A stretch of 64,000 bases of DNA from Bradyrhizobium sp. SRS-191. Its GTDB lineage: Bacteria; Pseudomonadota; Alphaproteobacteria; Rhizobiales; Xanthobacteraceae. Below the pieces are notes generated by a model that ran no database searches, was not told the origin of the DNA, and saw only the letters and a program-made list of their open reading frames with translations. The position numbers and the translations under genes are program-made. Below, piece after piece: positions 8,452 to 16,362 of this stretch (its first letter is position 1; every line of letters begins with the position of its first letter). The stretch is taken from positions 248,001 through 312,000 of the forward strand of contig NZ_JANBVS010000005.1 in NCBI RefSeq assembly GCF_024586915.1. Direction: 5' to 3'.

Positions 8452-8757
8452 CGGCGAAGTCGTGATGTCCTGACACCCCGAAGCTGGTGTCAAGGTCGAG
8501 GGCCCGACATGCCCCGGCCGATGGTGGCCAGACAGCCGGCGCACCAGGGAGACCACGTATAAGCCGTAAGGCCATCGCGCGGGGAATGCCGGATGATGCG
8601 GCTGAACCTGTGGTGACTGCCGCCTGCTTTTCTTGTTGCAGGCGGGCCATGGGTGAGGCCCTCACCCGGCATTCCCCGCGCCCTCTCACGATTTTCGAGG
8701 GCGATGTTACGAGCATAACCCGGGCGTCATCCGCCGCGGGAATGCGATGTCGTGCCC
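8452..8757. repeat. ~0.3-kb dispersed repeat, copy A
   Basis: This stretch closely matches the reverse complement of 53470-53810. Shared landmarks in order are GGCTGAACCTGTGGTGACTG, a hairpin CCGCCTGC...GCAGGCGG, and CCGGCATTCCCCGCGCCCTC. The core is itself an inverted repeat: CGCGGGGAATGCCGG (8578-8592) and its complement (8666-8680). No frame in it looks coding. It behaves as a long intergenic repeat or non-autonomous mobile relic. Confidence 0.8.
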
Positions 8758-8919
8758 AGAGCCGTTTGAGGCGTGTTTCCGTATGTTCTTCTGCTTCCGC
8801 TCAATCGCATTAAGCGGCCGCGCGGTCTGATGCCGCCCCCGAGTCCACGCCAGATGTCGTGGGATCGTGACGACGCGGCACTCAAGAAGCAGGCCGTAGT
8901 AGATCGGACGAATAGACGC

Positions 8920-8974
8920 GCTGCGCGTGAATGCGCCCTCTCCCGCAAGGGGAGAGGGCGCATTCACGCGCAGC
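8920..8974. repeat. Perfect 25-bp stem-loop
   Basis: Bases 8920-8944 are the exact complement of 8950-8974, enclosing the five-base loop GCAAG. The stem contains GAATGCGCCCTCTCCC. It lacks a T-tract and stands about 160 bases past the end of the leftward DUF2778 gene. It may be a REP-like palindrome or an unusual terminator. Confidence 0.7.
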
Positions 8975-9030
8975 AGAGCGCTTGCCGATATAGCGCTCTC
9001 GCGTCAGCAGAGCAGCACGTGATGTCGAGA

Positions 9031-9100
9031 GATGGTGGGCACGGCGTCAACTAACAGTGTCAGCGGGGCACGAGCCGTGCCGCGCCGTTGCCTACCCTAC
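9031..9100. repeat. Partial GTAGGGTGGGC-family repeat (copy 2)
   Basis: The left part GATGGTGGGCACGGCG matches an internal segment of the copy at 728-862, and the right end TTGCCTACCCTAC matches its terminal sequence. The outer left half is missing, so this is a truncated copy. Confidence 0.55.
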
Positions 9101-9133
9101 GGGACCGCGGACAACAGCGGCCCCCTGCCCGGC

Positions 9134-10318
9134 TCAGTCGATGCGGGCGAGCACGGCGAGCTTGCGGATGCCCTTGTTCTTGTAGGCATCGAGGAACGCG
9201 TAGTAGTCGCGGAACGATACGCAGCCGTTGGAGTCGCCGTTCGGTCCGAGCATGAAGGTGTGCGCCAGCAGGCCGTTGCGGCCGTGGATGGCATCCTCGC
9301 CGCCGATCGGGTTCAGACGCAACGCCGGCACGCCGTGGAACAGCGCCTCGCGCGGCTTCAGCTCGTAGATGTGAGGCGGGGTGACGCCGCGCATCTTGAT
9401 CTTCTCCGAGCTCGGCTTGTCGAGATTGTCACCGAGGCCGGAATGCGCCTCGAGCTTGGTGCCGTCAGGCAGGTACACCGCCTTGGCCGAGATGTCGTAG
9501 ACCGCGGTGCTCATATCGTAAGGCGGCCGCCCACCGCGGGTCGGATCCTTGGTGATCGACGCCGTGATGTTGGAGTCGGCCGACGCATAGGCCAGCAATC
9601 CGCCATCCTGGTTCTCGGGCTTGCCCCAGAGCTTTTCCTGGATCGAGTGACGCTCGCCGGCGATCGACATCACCGCGGCCTTGGCGCGCTCGGTCATCGC
9701 GCGCAGCGAGAAGCCGCCGCTCTTGGTGTTGGCGTCGGCAGCCTGCGCCGGCGCGTCAACCTGCGGCTTTGCCGGCTGCTTGGGATTGGGATTGGCGAGC
9801 GCCAGCTGCATCGGCGGCCGGACGTCCTTCTTGGGCGCGTCGGCGACCTTGGCGGTCTCGGCCGGCTTGATTTCAATCGGCTTGGCCTCGGCCAGCTTCA
9901 GGTCGGGCAGCTTGGGGGCGGCGTCGGCGAGCCGAGGCAGCGGCGGCGCGCCGGCGGACGCGTTGGAGGCGACGCCCTGCGGCACGGCCGCGCCGAAGCG
10001 GTCGTTGAACATCTGCGGCGTGATGGCGGCGACCGTGGTCGTGGCCGGCATTTCCGGGAAGGCCGAGAACGCATCGCCCACGGCATCGGCAGCGCTGCGC
10101 GTTGCGATCCGCGGCGCCGGGCGCACGACGGGCTCGTCCTGCTCGATGCTTCCCAGGGTGGGATAGGCATCGGCCGCGATGATCTTGGTATAGACCGTCA
10201 CCGCGCAGCCGCCGATCAGGCAGGCGACTGCCGCGCCACCGATCAATTTGTGAGAGAAAGCGACCAGGGAGGACTTCCTGCGGTTTCGTGCGGCCAACGC
10301 AGCTCGACTTTTACTCAT
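9134..10318 (-). CDS. DUF2778 (Tlde1-type) periplasmic protein, putative L,D-transpeptidase-like fold
   Basis: The 394-residue protein has a short basic N-terminus, one membrane segment (about 23-45), a long Pro/Ala/Lys-rich linker (roughly 60-200) and a C-terminal DUF2778 domain. That domain ends in H353 (AHTFMLGPNG) and S-N-G-C366, the His...Cys pair typical of L,D-transpeptidase-like enzymes that act on peptidoglycan. The topology predicts an inner-membrane anchor with the domain in the periplasm. The start ATG 10318 lies about 105-145 bases downstream of two CtrA-type boxes, which suggests cell-cycle control. Enzymatic activity is inferred from fold and residues only. Confidence 0.8.
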   Translation of the reverse strand: MSKSRAALAARNRRKSSLVAFSHKLIGGAAVACLIGGCAVTVYTKIIAADAYPTLGSIEQDEPVVRPAPRIATRSAADAVGDAFSAFPEMPATTTVAAITPQMFNDRFGAAVPQGVASNASAGAPPLPRLADAAPKLPDLKLAEAKPIEIKPAETAKVADAPKKDVRPPMQLALANPNPKQPAKPQVDAPAQAADANTKSGGFSLRAMTERAKAAVMSIAGERHSIQEKLWGKPENQDGGLLAYASADSNITASITKDPTRGGRPPYDMSTAVYDISAKAVYLPDGTKLEAHSGLGDNLDKPSSEKIKMRGVTPPHIYELKPREALFHGVPALRLNPIGGEDAIHGRNGLLAHTFMLGPNGDSNGCVSFRDYYAFLDAYKNKGIRKLAVLARID

Positions 10319-10421
10319 TCACTCACGCCCGAACGAATACTCGAAAACTCTCGCGCGATGCGCCACGGACACCCGTCTTGCATCTCGCAGAAGCACCAAG
10401 CTTCATTAAGGCGACTTTTAG

Positions 10422-10436
10422 TTAAATGCTGATTAA
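10422..10436. promoter_or_regulatory. CtrA-type box (TTAA-N7-TTAA), distal to first
   Basis: TTAAATGCTGATTAA is an exact TTAA-N7-TTAA match, the alphaproteobacterial CtrA recognition pattern. It lies about 105 bases upstream of the DUF2778 start codon. A further TTAA at 10406-10409 is spaced N12 and does not fit. Confidence 0.6.
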
Positions 10437-10447
10437 GTTTTGGCGGA

Positions 10448-10463
10448 TTAAGGGCGGGTTAAC
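10448..10463. promoter_or_regulatory. CtrA-type box (TTAA-N7-TTAAC)
   Basis: TTAAGGGCGGGTTAAC is a full match to TTAA-N7-TTAAC, 11 bases from the preceding box. Two exact boxes this close in G/C-rich DNA are unlikely by chance. The leftward DUF2778 gene is the nearest target. Confidence 0.65.
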
Positions 10464-10975
10464 CATGAAGGTCTGTTTCGCCGTCAAAGAGGGCGGAAAC
10501 AGGGCAAAAATGCAGACCCCGGCAATATTGCCGCACCGGGCGATTCCGGGGAGGCAGCATTCGACCGTCCCGGAAATCCGTAAAACAGCGCAGACCGCGT
10601 TAACGATTGGGCTCGAGCGGAGAGGTGCGGTCGATGATCTCTCGTTGCGAAGCATTGGCAAGGTCAACCGCGCAGTTTTCGCTGGTCAAAGGGCCGTGCC
10701 CGCGCACGGGCCCGGCGATCTCTGCGATGCCGGTCCAAGTATTGGTCGCGTCAAAACACGCCGAGATCGCCGACATCGGTCTACACACGGATCGGGCTCG
10801 CGGCCGGTCCGGGCCCGACAGCACAGCCGGCTGCGTTGCCAACCCATCCGTAGCATTCCGGATTGTGCGGCGCTCGGCCATGAGCGGCAGTATGGTAGCG
10901 AACGATTCTCCGCATCACCCCGTCCGCACATCGTATCGCGTCCACTCCCTGCCGCAGACGAGACCAGAGGACTCC

Positions 10976-11776
10976 ATGCAGATCCCCGACCGGAAGCTGG
11001 CCTTCGTTCTGGCCGCGAGCAATCACGGGACGATGATCGTCAACCGGCTCGACTATCGGATGGTCGACGCCAACCGCGGCTATGGTGTCGGCTACCAGAT
11101 CCTCCAGACCGGAGCGTTCGATCCGGCCGAGGTGAGCCTCGCCGTTCGCCTGCTCCACGTGCGCCGCAAGCATCATGGCGACGGCGCCGTGGCGATCGAC
11201 TGCGGCGCCAATATCGGCGTCCACACGATCGAATGGGCGAAGGCGATGAACGGCTGGGGGTCCGTGCTGTCGATCGAAGCGCAGGAGCGGATCTACTACG
11301 CGCTCGCCGGCAACATCGCGATCAACAACTGCTTCAACGCGATCGCCATCCATGCCGCAGTGTCCTCGGAGAGCGGCGTGCTCAACATCCCGAGCCCGAA
11401 CTATCTGACGCCGTCGAGCTTCGGCAGCCTCGAGCTGCGCCAGCGGCCGAATACCGAGTTCATCGGCCAGGCCATCGACTACGCCAACGACACCGTCGAG
11501 GTGCGCAAGCTGCCGCTGGACGATTTCAACCTGCCGCGCTGCGATCTGATCAAGCTCGACGTCGAGGGCATGGAGATCGAGGCGCTGGAAGGAGCCGCGG
11601 CGACGATCGAACGCTGCACGCCGATTATGATGATCGAGAAGATCAAGACCGATGCAAACCAGTTGCGGCAATGGCTCGAACGCCGCGGCTACAAGACCGT
11701 CGACGCGGACATCAACATGGTCGCGATCCACAGCCGGGACAAGGCGCTCGCGGACATCATTCCGCGGCAGGGCTGA
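10976..11776 (+). CDS. FkbM family methyltransferase
   Basis: The 266-residue protein is a class I SAM-dependent methyltransferase of the FkbM type. The SAM-binding motif I AIDCGANIGVHTIEWAK lies around residues 76-92, and the acidic loop LIKLDVEGMEIEALEGA near 190-205 is diagnostic of FkbM. Substrates of this family are usually sugar or polyketide hydroxyls. The start ATG 10976 follows AGAGGA at 5 bases; the longer frame upstream is not homologous. It converges on a glycosyltransferase gene ending 9 bases away, so a role in modifying a surface glycan is plausible but unproven. Confidence 0.85.
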   Translation: MQIPDRKLAFVLAASNHGTMIVNRLDYRMVDANRGYGVGYQILQTGAFDPAEVSLAVRLLHVRRKHHGDGAVAIDCGANIGVHTIEWAKAMNGWGSVLSIEAQERIYYALAGNIAINNCFNAIAIHAAVSSESGVLNIPSPNYLTPSSFGSLELRQRPNTEFIGQAIDYANDTVEVRKLPLDDFNLPRCDLIKLDVEGMEIEALEGAAATIERCTPIMMIEKIKTDANQLRQWLERRGYKTVDADINMVAIHSRDKALADIIPRQG

Positions 11777-11784
11777 CGCGGACC

Positions 11785-13302
11785 TCAGCGCTGCAGCTCA
11801 GGCGGCGGGCTGCGATCGAGGATCTCGCCTTTGGGCTCGCTGAGCGCGTAGAAGGCGTAGGTCTCGATGGTCAGCGGCCCGCGCATCCGCGGGGCCTCGC
11901 CGATCTTCTCGACGCGGCCGAACGTGCTCGTGACATAGAACCGCGAGGCGATCTGCGCCTCGTCCACCAAAAGCTGCGTGCCCGCGAGCATCGCCGGATC
12001 AGGCTCCGGGAAGTTGACCCAGCGGATGCGCTGGATCGGCTGCAGCACGCATGTCCCCTGCGGCAGATAGAACGACAGCCACGCGGTGGTGCCGTAATCC
12101 ATCGCGAGCACGCAAGCGGTGCCGGCACGGACCCGCGCCTTCTCGACCTCAGCGGCGAGCGGCCGCCAGCCGACGCCGACGCTGCGCACGGTGGCGTCGC
12201 GCTTATAGCCGGAGAGAAGACCCGTATTGGCCTGCACGATCAGGGCGACGAACATCACGACGCCGGCGGGCAGCGCCCAGCGCAGGCAGAAGGCCGCCGT
12301 GCGCTGCTCGCGCGGCCCCCATGCGACGAGATGGGCGGCTGCCGCTGCGGCCACCACGAAGGCCGGATAGATCGGCGCGAACCAGTTGGCCTCGACGCGG
12401 GCATGCAACGAATGCCAGGCGAAATAGGCGACGATGACCCAGACCGTCGCCTCGATCAGCACGCGCCCCGCCGCATCCCCTGCCCGGCGCCGTGCCAGTC
12501 CATAGAGACCCATCACGCCGAGAATGAAGACCAGCGGCGTCGCGAAGGCGAACTGCGTCGGGATGATCTCGGCGATGTAGACCGGACGAACCTCTTCCAC
12601 CCTGGCGCGGCCGAGCTGCTTGATGAGCGACACCCATTGGTGGTCGGCATTCCACAGGATGACCGGCGAGAAGATCGCGAACGCGACGACGCCGCCGAGA
12701 TAGGGCCAGAGCGAGGCCAGCCAGGGCCGCATCTTCGGCACGGCGACGAGCCAGATCAGGATCGCAGCGCCGAAGAACAGTGCGGTGTATTTCGACAGCA
12801 GCGCCGTACCGACGGCTGCGCCCACGGCGAGCCACCAGGCGCCCCTGCCCGTCTCCAGCACCTTGGCGCAGAAGAACAGCACGAAGCTGGAAGCAACAAG
12901 CAGCGGCGCATCGGGAGTGACGATCAAGGTGCCGACCGCGGCCATCAGCGTCACGTTGAGCAGCAGCGCCGCGGTCGCGGCGACGCGCACGCTGCCGAAC
13001 AGGATCTCTGCGGTGCGGTACACCGCGTAGCTCATGGGAAGGCCGAGCAGGATGGAGACGCAGCGCACGCCGAATTCGCTGTCGCCGCCGATCAGCGTGC
13101 CCAGGCGGATCACCACCGCAACCATTGGCGGATGGTCGTAGTAGCCGCCCGCGAGATGCTTCGACCACATCCAGTAATAGGCTTCGTCGAAGGTGATCGG
13201 TGTGACTGCGGCGGCAACCAGCCTGAGCAAGACGAGGCCCGCGATGATCAGCCAGACGTTGCGCGCCAGCCTGGTGTCGTCGGCCTCTGCCGCAGAGGTC
13301 AT
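11785..13302 (-). CDS. Glycosyltransferase family 39 (ArnT-like) membrane protein
   Basis: The 505-residue integral membrane protein has about eleven hydrophobic segments and the PMT_2/GT39 signature ITFDEAYYWMWSKHLAGGYYDHPP in its first periplasmic loop, where the Asp-Glu pair is catalytic in ArnT. Family members transfer sugars from polyprenyl-phosphate donors to lipids or proteins on the periplasmic side. The start ATG 13302 overlaps the stop of the GT2-GtrA gene by ATGA, so the pair is translationally coupled. The upstream gene would make and flip the polyprenyl-phosphate sugar used here. Confidence 0.88.
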   Translation of the reverse strand: MTSAAEADDTRLARNVWLIIAGLVLLRLVAAAVTPITFDEAYYWMWSKHLAGGYYDHPPMVAVVIRLGTLIGGDSEFGVRCVSILLGLPMSYAVYRTAEILFGSVRVAATAALLLNVTLMAAVGTLIVTPDAPLLVASSFVLFFCAKVLETGRGAWWLAVGAAVGTALLSKYTALFFGAAILIWLVAVPKMRPWLASLWPYLGGVVAFAIFSPVILWNADHQWVSLIKQLGRARVEEVRPVYIAEIIPTQFAFATPLVFILGVMGLYGLARRRAGDAAGRVLIEATVWVIVAYFAWHSLHARVEANWFAPIYPAFVVAAAAAAHLVAWGPREQRTAAFCLRWALPAGVVMFVALIVQANTGLLSGYKRDATVRSVGVGWRPLAAEVEKARVRAGTACVLAMDYGTTAWLSFYLPQGTCVLQPIQRIRWVNFPEPDPAMLAGTQLLVDEAQIASRFYVTSTFGRVEKIGEAPRMRGPLTIETYAFYALSEPKGEILDRSPPPELQR

Positions 13303-14432
13303 CGCTTGCGCCAGACGAACAATCCGGAGATCGCGTAATTCCAGACCACGCCCATCAGCGCACCGGCCGCACCCGCCAGCCACCAGATCGGCTCCTGGTC
13401 ATAGACCGAGAACGCGACGCCGACATTGGCGAGCAGGCCGACCGAGCAGACCAGATAGAACAGGAGCAGGCCGCGCAGGATGGCGAAGCCCTTCAGACGC
13501 TGGTCCCGATAGGTGAGGAAGTTGTTGAGGATGAAGTTCGAGGTCATCGCCACGAAGGCGCCCAGCGCCTGCGCCTCGGCGAACGGCAGATCGAACAGAT
13601 TGAGACCGAGAAAGAGCGTCGCCAGATGCACGACCAAGCCAGTGCCGCCGACCATCGCGAACAAGAGGAAGCGCAGCGACACCACGTCGTTGGTCATCTT
13701 GGCCAGCACGAGGCCGAGGAAGTCGAGCGCGACCATCGAGTCGAGCTTGCTCTCGCCGTGCAGGCGCGAGCCGAACGTATAGGGCACCTCGACGGTCTTC
13801 AGCCCGCCCTCGGCGCTGGCGATGATGTCGAGCAGGATCTTGAAGCCCTGCGTCGACAGATCAGGCGCGATCTGCTCGAAGCGGTCGCGGCGGATCATGA
13901 AGAAGCCGCTCATAGGGTCGTTGACCTCGACCTTGAGCGCGCGGCGCGCGATCTCGGTGGCGAAGGCGCTGGCTCCGGCCCGCTTGCTGTCGAAGCTCGC
14001 CGCGCTGCCGCCCTCGATGTAGCGGCTGCCGACGACGAGCTCGGCCGCGCCGCTCTGCAGCAGCGACAGCATCTTCGGCAGCTGAGTCTCGTCATGCTGC
14101 AGATCGGCGTCGATCACGGCGGCATAAGGCGCGCTGGCGGCGAGGATGCCCTCGATGCAGGCGCCGGACAGGCCGCGGCGGCCGATGCGGCGGATACAGC
14201 GGACGCGGTTGTCGTTGCGCGACAATTCGCGCACCACCTGCCAGGTGCCATCAGGCGAGTTGTCGTCGACGAAAACGACCTCCCACGGCACGTCCTTGAA
14301 CGCCGCCTCCAGCCGCCGGTACAGCGTGGTGACATTGTCGCGCTCGTTGAAGGTCGGCACGACGACCGAAACGATCGGAATATCAGCGGTTTGCGGCAGC
14401 ACTGGCGAGGCCGTCCGGGTGGCTTGGTTCAT
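13299..14432 (-). CDS. GT2 polyprenyl-phosphate glycosyltransferase fused to GtrA-like membrane domain
   Basis: This 377-residue fusion has an N-terminal DPM1-type GT2 domain (about 20-240: VVVPTFNERDN, FVDDNSPDGT, IDADLQHDE, and DPMSGFFMIRRD) and a C-terminal GtrA domain with four membrane segments (about 250-375). The GT2 part makes polyprenyl-phosphate sugar; GtrA parts are associated with its flipping. The start is ATG 14432; upstream frame extension to 14645 has no homology. It leads a two-gene leftward operon with the GT39 transferase. Confidence 0.9.
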   Translation of the reverse strand: MNQATRTASPVLPQTADIPIVSVVVPTFNERDNVTTLYRRLEAAFKDVPWEVVFVDDNSPDGTWQVVRELSRNDNRVRCIRRIGRRGLSGACIEGILAASAPYAAVIDADLQHDETQLPKMLSLLQSGAAELVVGSRYIEGGSAASFDSKRAGASAFATEIARRALKVEVNDPMSGFFMIRRDRFEQIAPDLSTQGFKILLDIIASAEGGLKTVEVPYTFGSRLHGESKLDSMVALDFLGLVLAKMTNDVVSLRFLLFAMVGGTGLVVHLATLFLGLNLFDLPFAEAQALGAFVAMTSNFILNNFLTYRDQRLKGFAILRGLLLFYLVCSVGLLANVGVAFSVYDQEPIWWLAGAAGALMGVVWNYAISGLFVWRKR

Positions 14433-14700
14433 GGTGCGGATGCGTATATCTGCCGCATCCCGCACTGCCAAGCGCGGCGGCCGGCCGGAGGTGCAAAAAG
14501 GCCGGCGGGTGGTGCCGCCTTGCACCGCCACAGTTAAGGAGGCCCTGAAAACGCCAACGACCACAAACAAAGGGTGCGCGTACATCCGGCGCAGCCGCTC
14601 TGCCGTGGTCGTCTCGGTGCCGGAGCCGCTACAGCTCGACGTCACCGTCCCTACCCAGATGGGGTGGCTCCCAGATAATTCAAGGCCCGCGGAAACCTGC

Positions 14701-14901
14701 CTAGTTCGGAACCTCGCGCACGACTGGCCCGCGCACGGCCGGCGCCACCGGAACCGTCTGCACCGGGGTCTGCGGCACGTCGACCTTGGCCGGCTGCATC
14801 GGACGGGCCATCGGCCCGACGGGAACGTAATAGAAGGCCGCCGCCAGCACGGCAGCCGCGACGATCGCGCCCAGGGCGCCGCCGACCGATTCTGCTCTCA
14901 T
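14701..14901 (-). CDS. Small single-pass membrane protein, Pro/Val-rich (66 aa)
   Basis: From ATG 14901, 8 bases after GGGGAG, the protein has one membrane helix (about residues 8-27: GALGAIVAAAVLAAAFYYVP) and a Pro/Val-rich periplasmic tail (PQTPVQTVPVAPAVRGPVV). Two in-frame ATG codons upstream fit the ribosome-binding site less well. I do not recognise a family. It stands alone, divergent from the DUF72 gene. Confidence 0.65.
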   Translation of the reverse strand: MRAESVGGALGAIVAAAVLAAAFYYVPVGPMARPMQPAKVDVPQTPVQTVPVAPAVRGPVVREVPN

Positions 14902-15056
14902 TGCCATATCTCCCCTTCCCGGCCCGCTTCCTGGATACACGAGCGCTCCGAGCGCTGGAAGAGCGCCTGCGCAACACCGCCGAACTGGCCAGAGCCGGCC
15001 GGCTTGACTACTGTCCTACCCACAATGCCCTCAGCCATCAGCAACGGAACCGGTTC

Positions 15057-15881
15057 GTGAGCAAAGCTCCTGCACGCGCCTCGCAATCCAAGAGCCACAT
15101 CTACATCGGCATCGGCGGCTGGACCTTCGCGCCCTGGCGCGGCGTGTTCTATCCCGACAAGCTGCCGCAAGCGAAGGAGCTGGAATACGCCGCCTCCAAG
15201 CTGACCTCGATCGAGATCAACGGCACCTATTACGGCTCGCAGAAGCCGGAAAGCTTTCGCAAATGGGCGCGCGAGGTGCCCGACGGCTTCATCTTCTCGC
15301 TGAAGGGGCCGCGCTTCGCGACCAACCGCAAGGTGCTCGCGGAGGCCGGCGATTCGGTGAAGCGCTTCTACGACACCGGCGTGCTCGAACTGGGCGACCG
15401 GCTCGGCCCGGTGCTGTGGCAGTTCGCGCCGACCAAGAAATTCGACGAGGTCGATTTCGGCAAGTTCCTGGAGCTGCTGCCCCGCGAGCTCGACGGCCGC
15501 AAGCTGCGCCACGTCGTCGAGGTCCGGCACGACAGCTTTTGCGTGCCTGAGTTCGTCAAACTGCTGCGCGAGTTCGCAACGCCGGTGGTGTTCGCCGAGC
15601 ACGGCAAGTATCCGGCGATCGCCGACGTCGCCGGCGACTTCGTCTACGCGCGATTGCAGAAGGGCAATGACGAGCTGAAGACGTGCTACCCGCCGAAGCA
15701 GCTCGATGCCTGGGCTAAGCGGCTGCAGCTGTGGGCCGCCGGCGATGAACCGGACGATCTGCCGCGGGTTGACGACAAGCCGGCGAAGAAGACGCCGCGC
15801 GACGTGTTCGCCTACGTGATCCACGAAGGCAAGGTGCGCGCGCCGGCCGGTGCGATGGAGCTCATCGAGCGTGTGAGCTAG
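15057..15881 (+). CDS. DUF72 domain-containing protein
   Basis: The 274-residue protein matches the DUF72 (YecE) TIM-barrel family: IYIGIGGWTFAPWRGVFYP at the start, EINGTYYGSQKPESF, FSLKGPRFATN and VEVRHDSF. Biochemical function is unknown. I choose GTG 15057 (VSKAPARASQ), just before the conserved part; a GGAA stretch lies upstream, and the frame also extends to 14901 without homology. The DUF488 gene follows after 15 bases in the same direction, a common pairing of two uncharacterised families. Confidence 0.85.
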   Translation: MSKAPARASQSKSHIYIGIGGWTFAPWRGVFYPDKLPQAKELEYAASKLTSIEINGTYYGSQKPESFRKWAREVPDGFIFSLKGPRFATNRKVLAEAGDSVKRFYDTGVLELGDRLGPVLWQFAPTKKFDEVDFGKFLELLPRELDGRKLRHVVEVRHDSFCVPEFVKLLREFATPVVFAEHGKYPAIADVAGDFVYARLQKGNDELKTCYPPKQLDAWAKRLQLWAAGDEPDDLPRVDDKPAKKTPRDVFAYVIHEGKVRAPAGAMELIERVS

Positions 15882-15896
15882 TTCAGGAGGCTCGTG

Positions 15897-16358
15897 ATGG
15901 CCAAGAGCAAGACGCTGTACACCATCGGCTACGAGCACACGCCCGCCAAGGCCGTGCTCGACGAGCTGCAATCCGCCGGCGTCAAGCTGCTGGTCGATGT
16001 CCGCGCGGTGGCGGCGTCGCGACGGCCGGGCTTCTCCAAGAGCCAGCTTGCCGCCGGGCTCGACGAGCGCGGCATCGCCTATGTCCATCTGCGCGGGCTC
16101 GGCACACCGAAGGAAGGCCGCGAGGCGGCGCGCAGCGGCCATTACGACACGCTGCACAAGATCTACAGCGCGCATCTGAGGACGCCGCAGGCCAAGGAGC
16201 AAATGGACGAGCTGGCCTCGCTGGTTAAGAGCGCCGGCCCGGTGTGCCTGCTCTGCTACGAGCGCGACCACGCGCATTGCCATCGGCAATGGATCGCCGA
16301 AATCATCGAGGAGCGCGACAAGGTCCGGGTCGAGAACCTCGTCGCGCCTCAGGTCTAG
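15897..16358 (+). CDS. DUF488 domain-containing protein
   Basis: The 153-residue protein has the DUF488 landmarks TIGYEHTPAKAVLDEL, LLVDVRAVAASRRPGFSKS, YVHLRGLGTPKE and the Cys-rich C-terminal CLLCYERDHAHCHR. The family function is unknown. ATG 15897 is 6 bases after AGGAGG; a GTG one codon earlier is possible. It is very likely co-transcribed with the DUF72 gene and converges on the tannase gene 4 bases away. Confidence 0.87.
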   Translation: MAKSKTLYTIGYEHTPAKAVLDELQSAGVKLLVDVRAVAASRRPGFSKSQLAAGLDERGIAYVHLRGLGTPKEGREAARSGHYDTLHKIYSAHLRTPQAKEQMDELASLVKSAGPVCLLCYERDHAHCHRQWIAEIIEERDKVRVENLVAPQV

Positions 16359-16362
16359 CGGA

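Larger units (their letters stand above)
8003..9133. other. Repeat-rich intergenic region
   Basis: Over 1.1 kb without a credible gene. It contains a ~0.3-kb dispersed repeat (8452-8757), a 25-bp perfect stem-loop (8920-8974) and a partial GTAGGGTGGGC-family repeat (9031-9100). The first 400 bases hold the paoABC promoter region, where I see no clear operator. Confidence 0.65.
10319..10975. other. Divergent intergenic region with CtrA-type boxes
   Basis: This 657-base gap separates the leftward DUF2778 gene and the rightward methyltransferase gene. The part near the DUF2778 gene is A/T-rich and carries TTAA motifs, including two exact TTAA-N7-TTAA sites. The remaining ~500 bases show no supported ORF; open frames there are extensions of the methyltransferase frame or antisense artefacts. 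Confidence 0.6.

Noticed and set aside
10426..13338. A 970-codon rightward frame
   Set aside because: It runs antisense to the GT39 gene and out of frame through the FkbM gene, with no domain or plausible composition.
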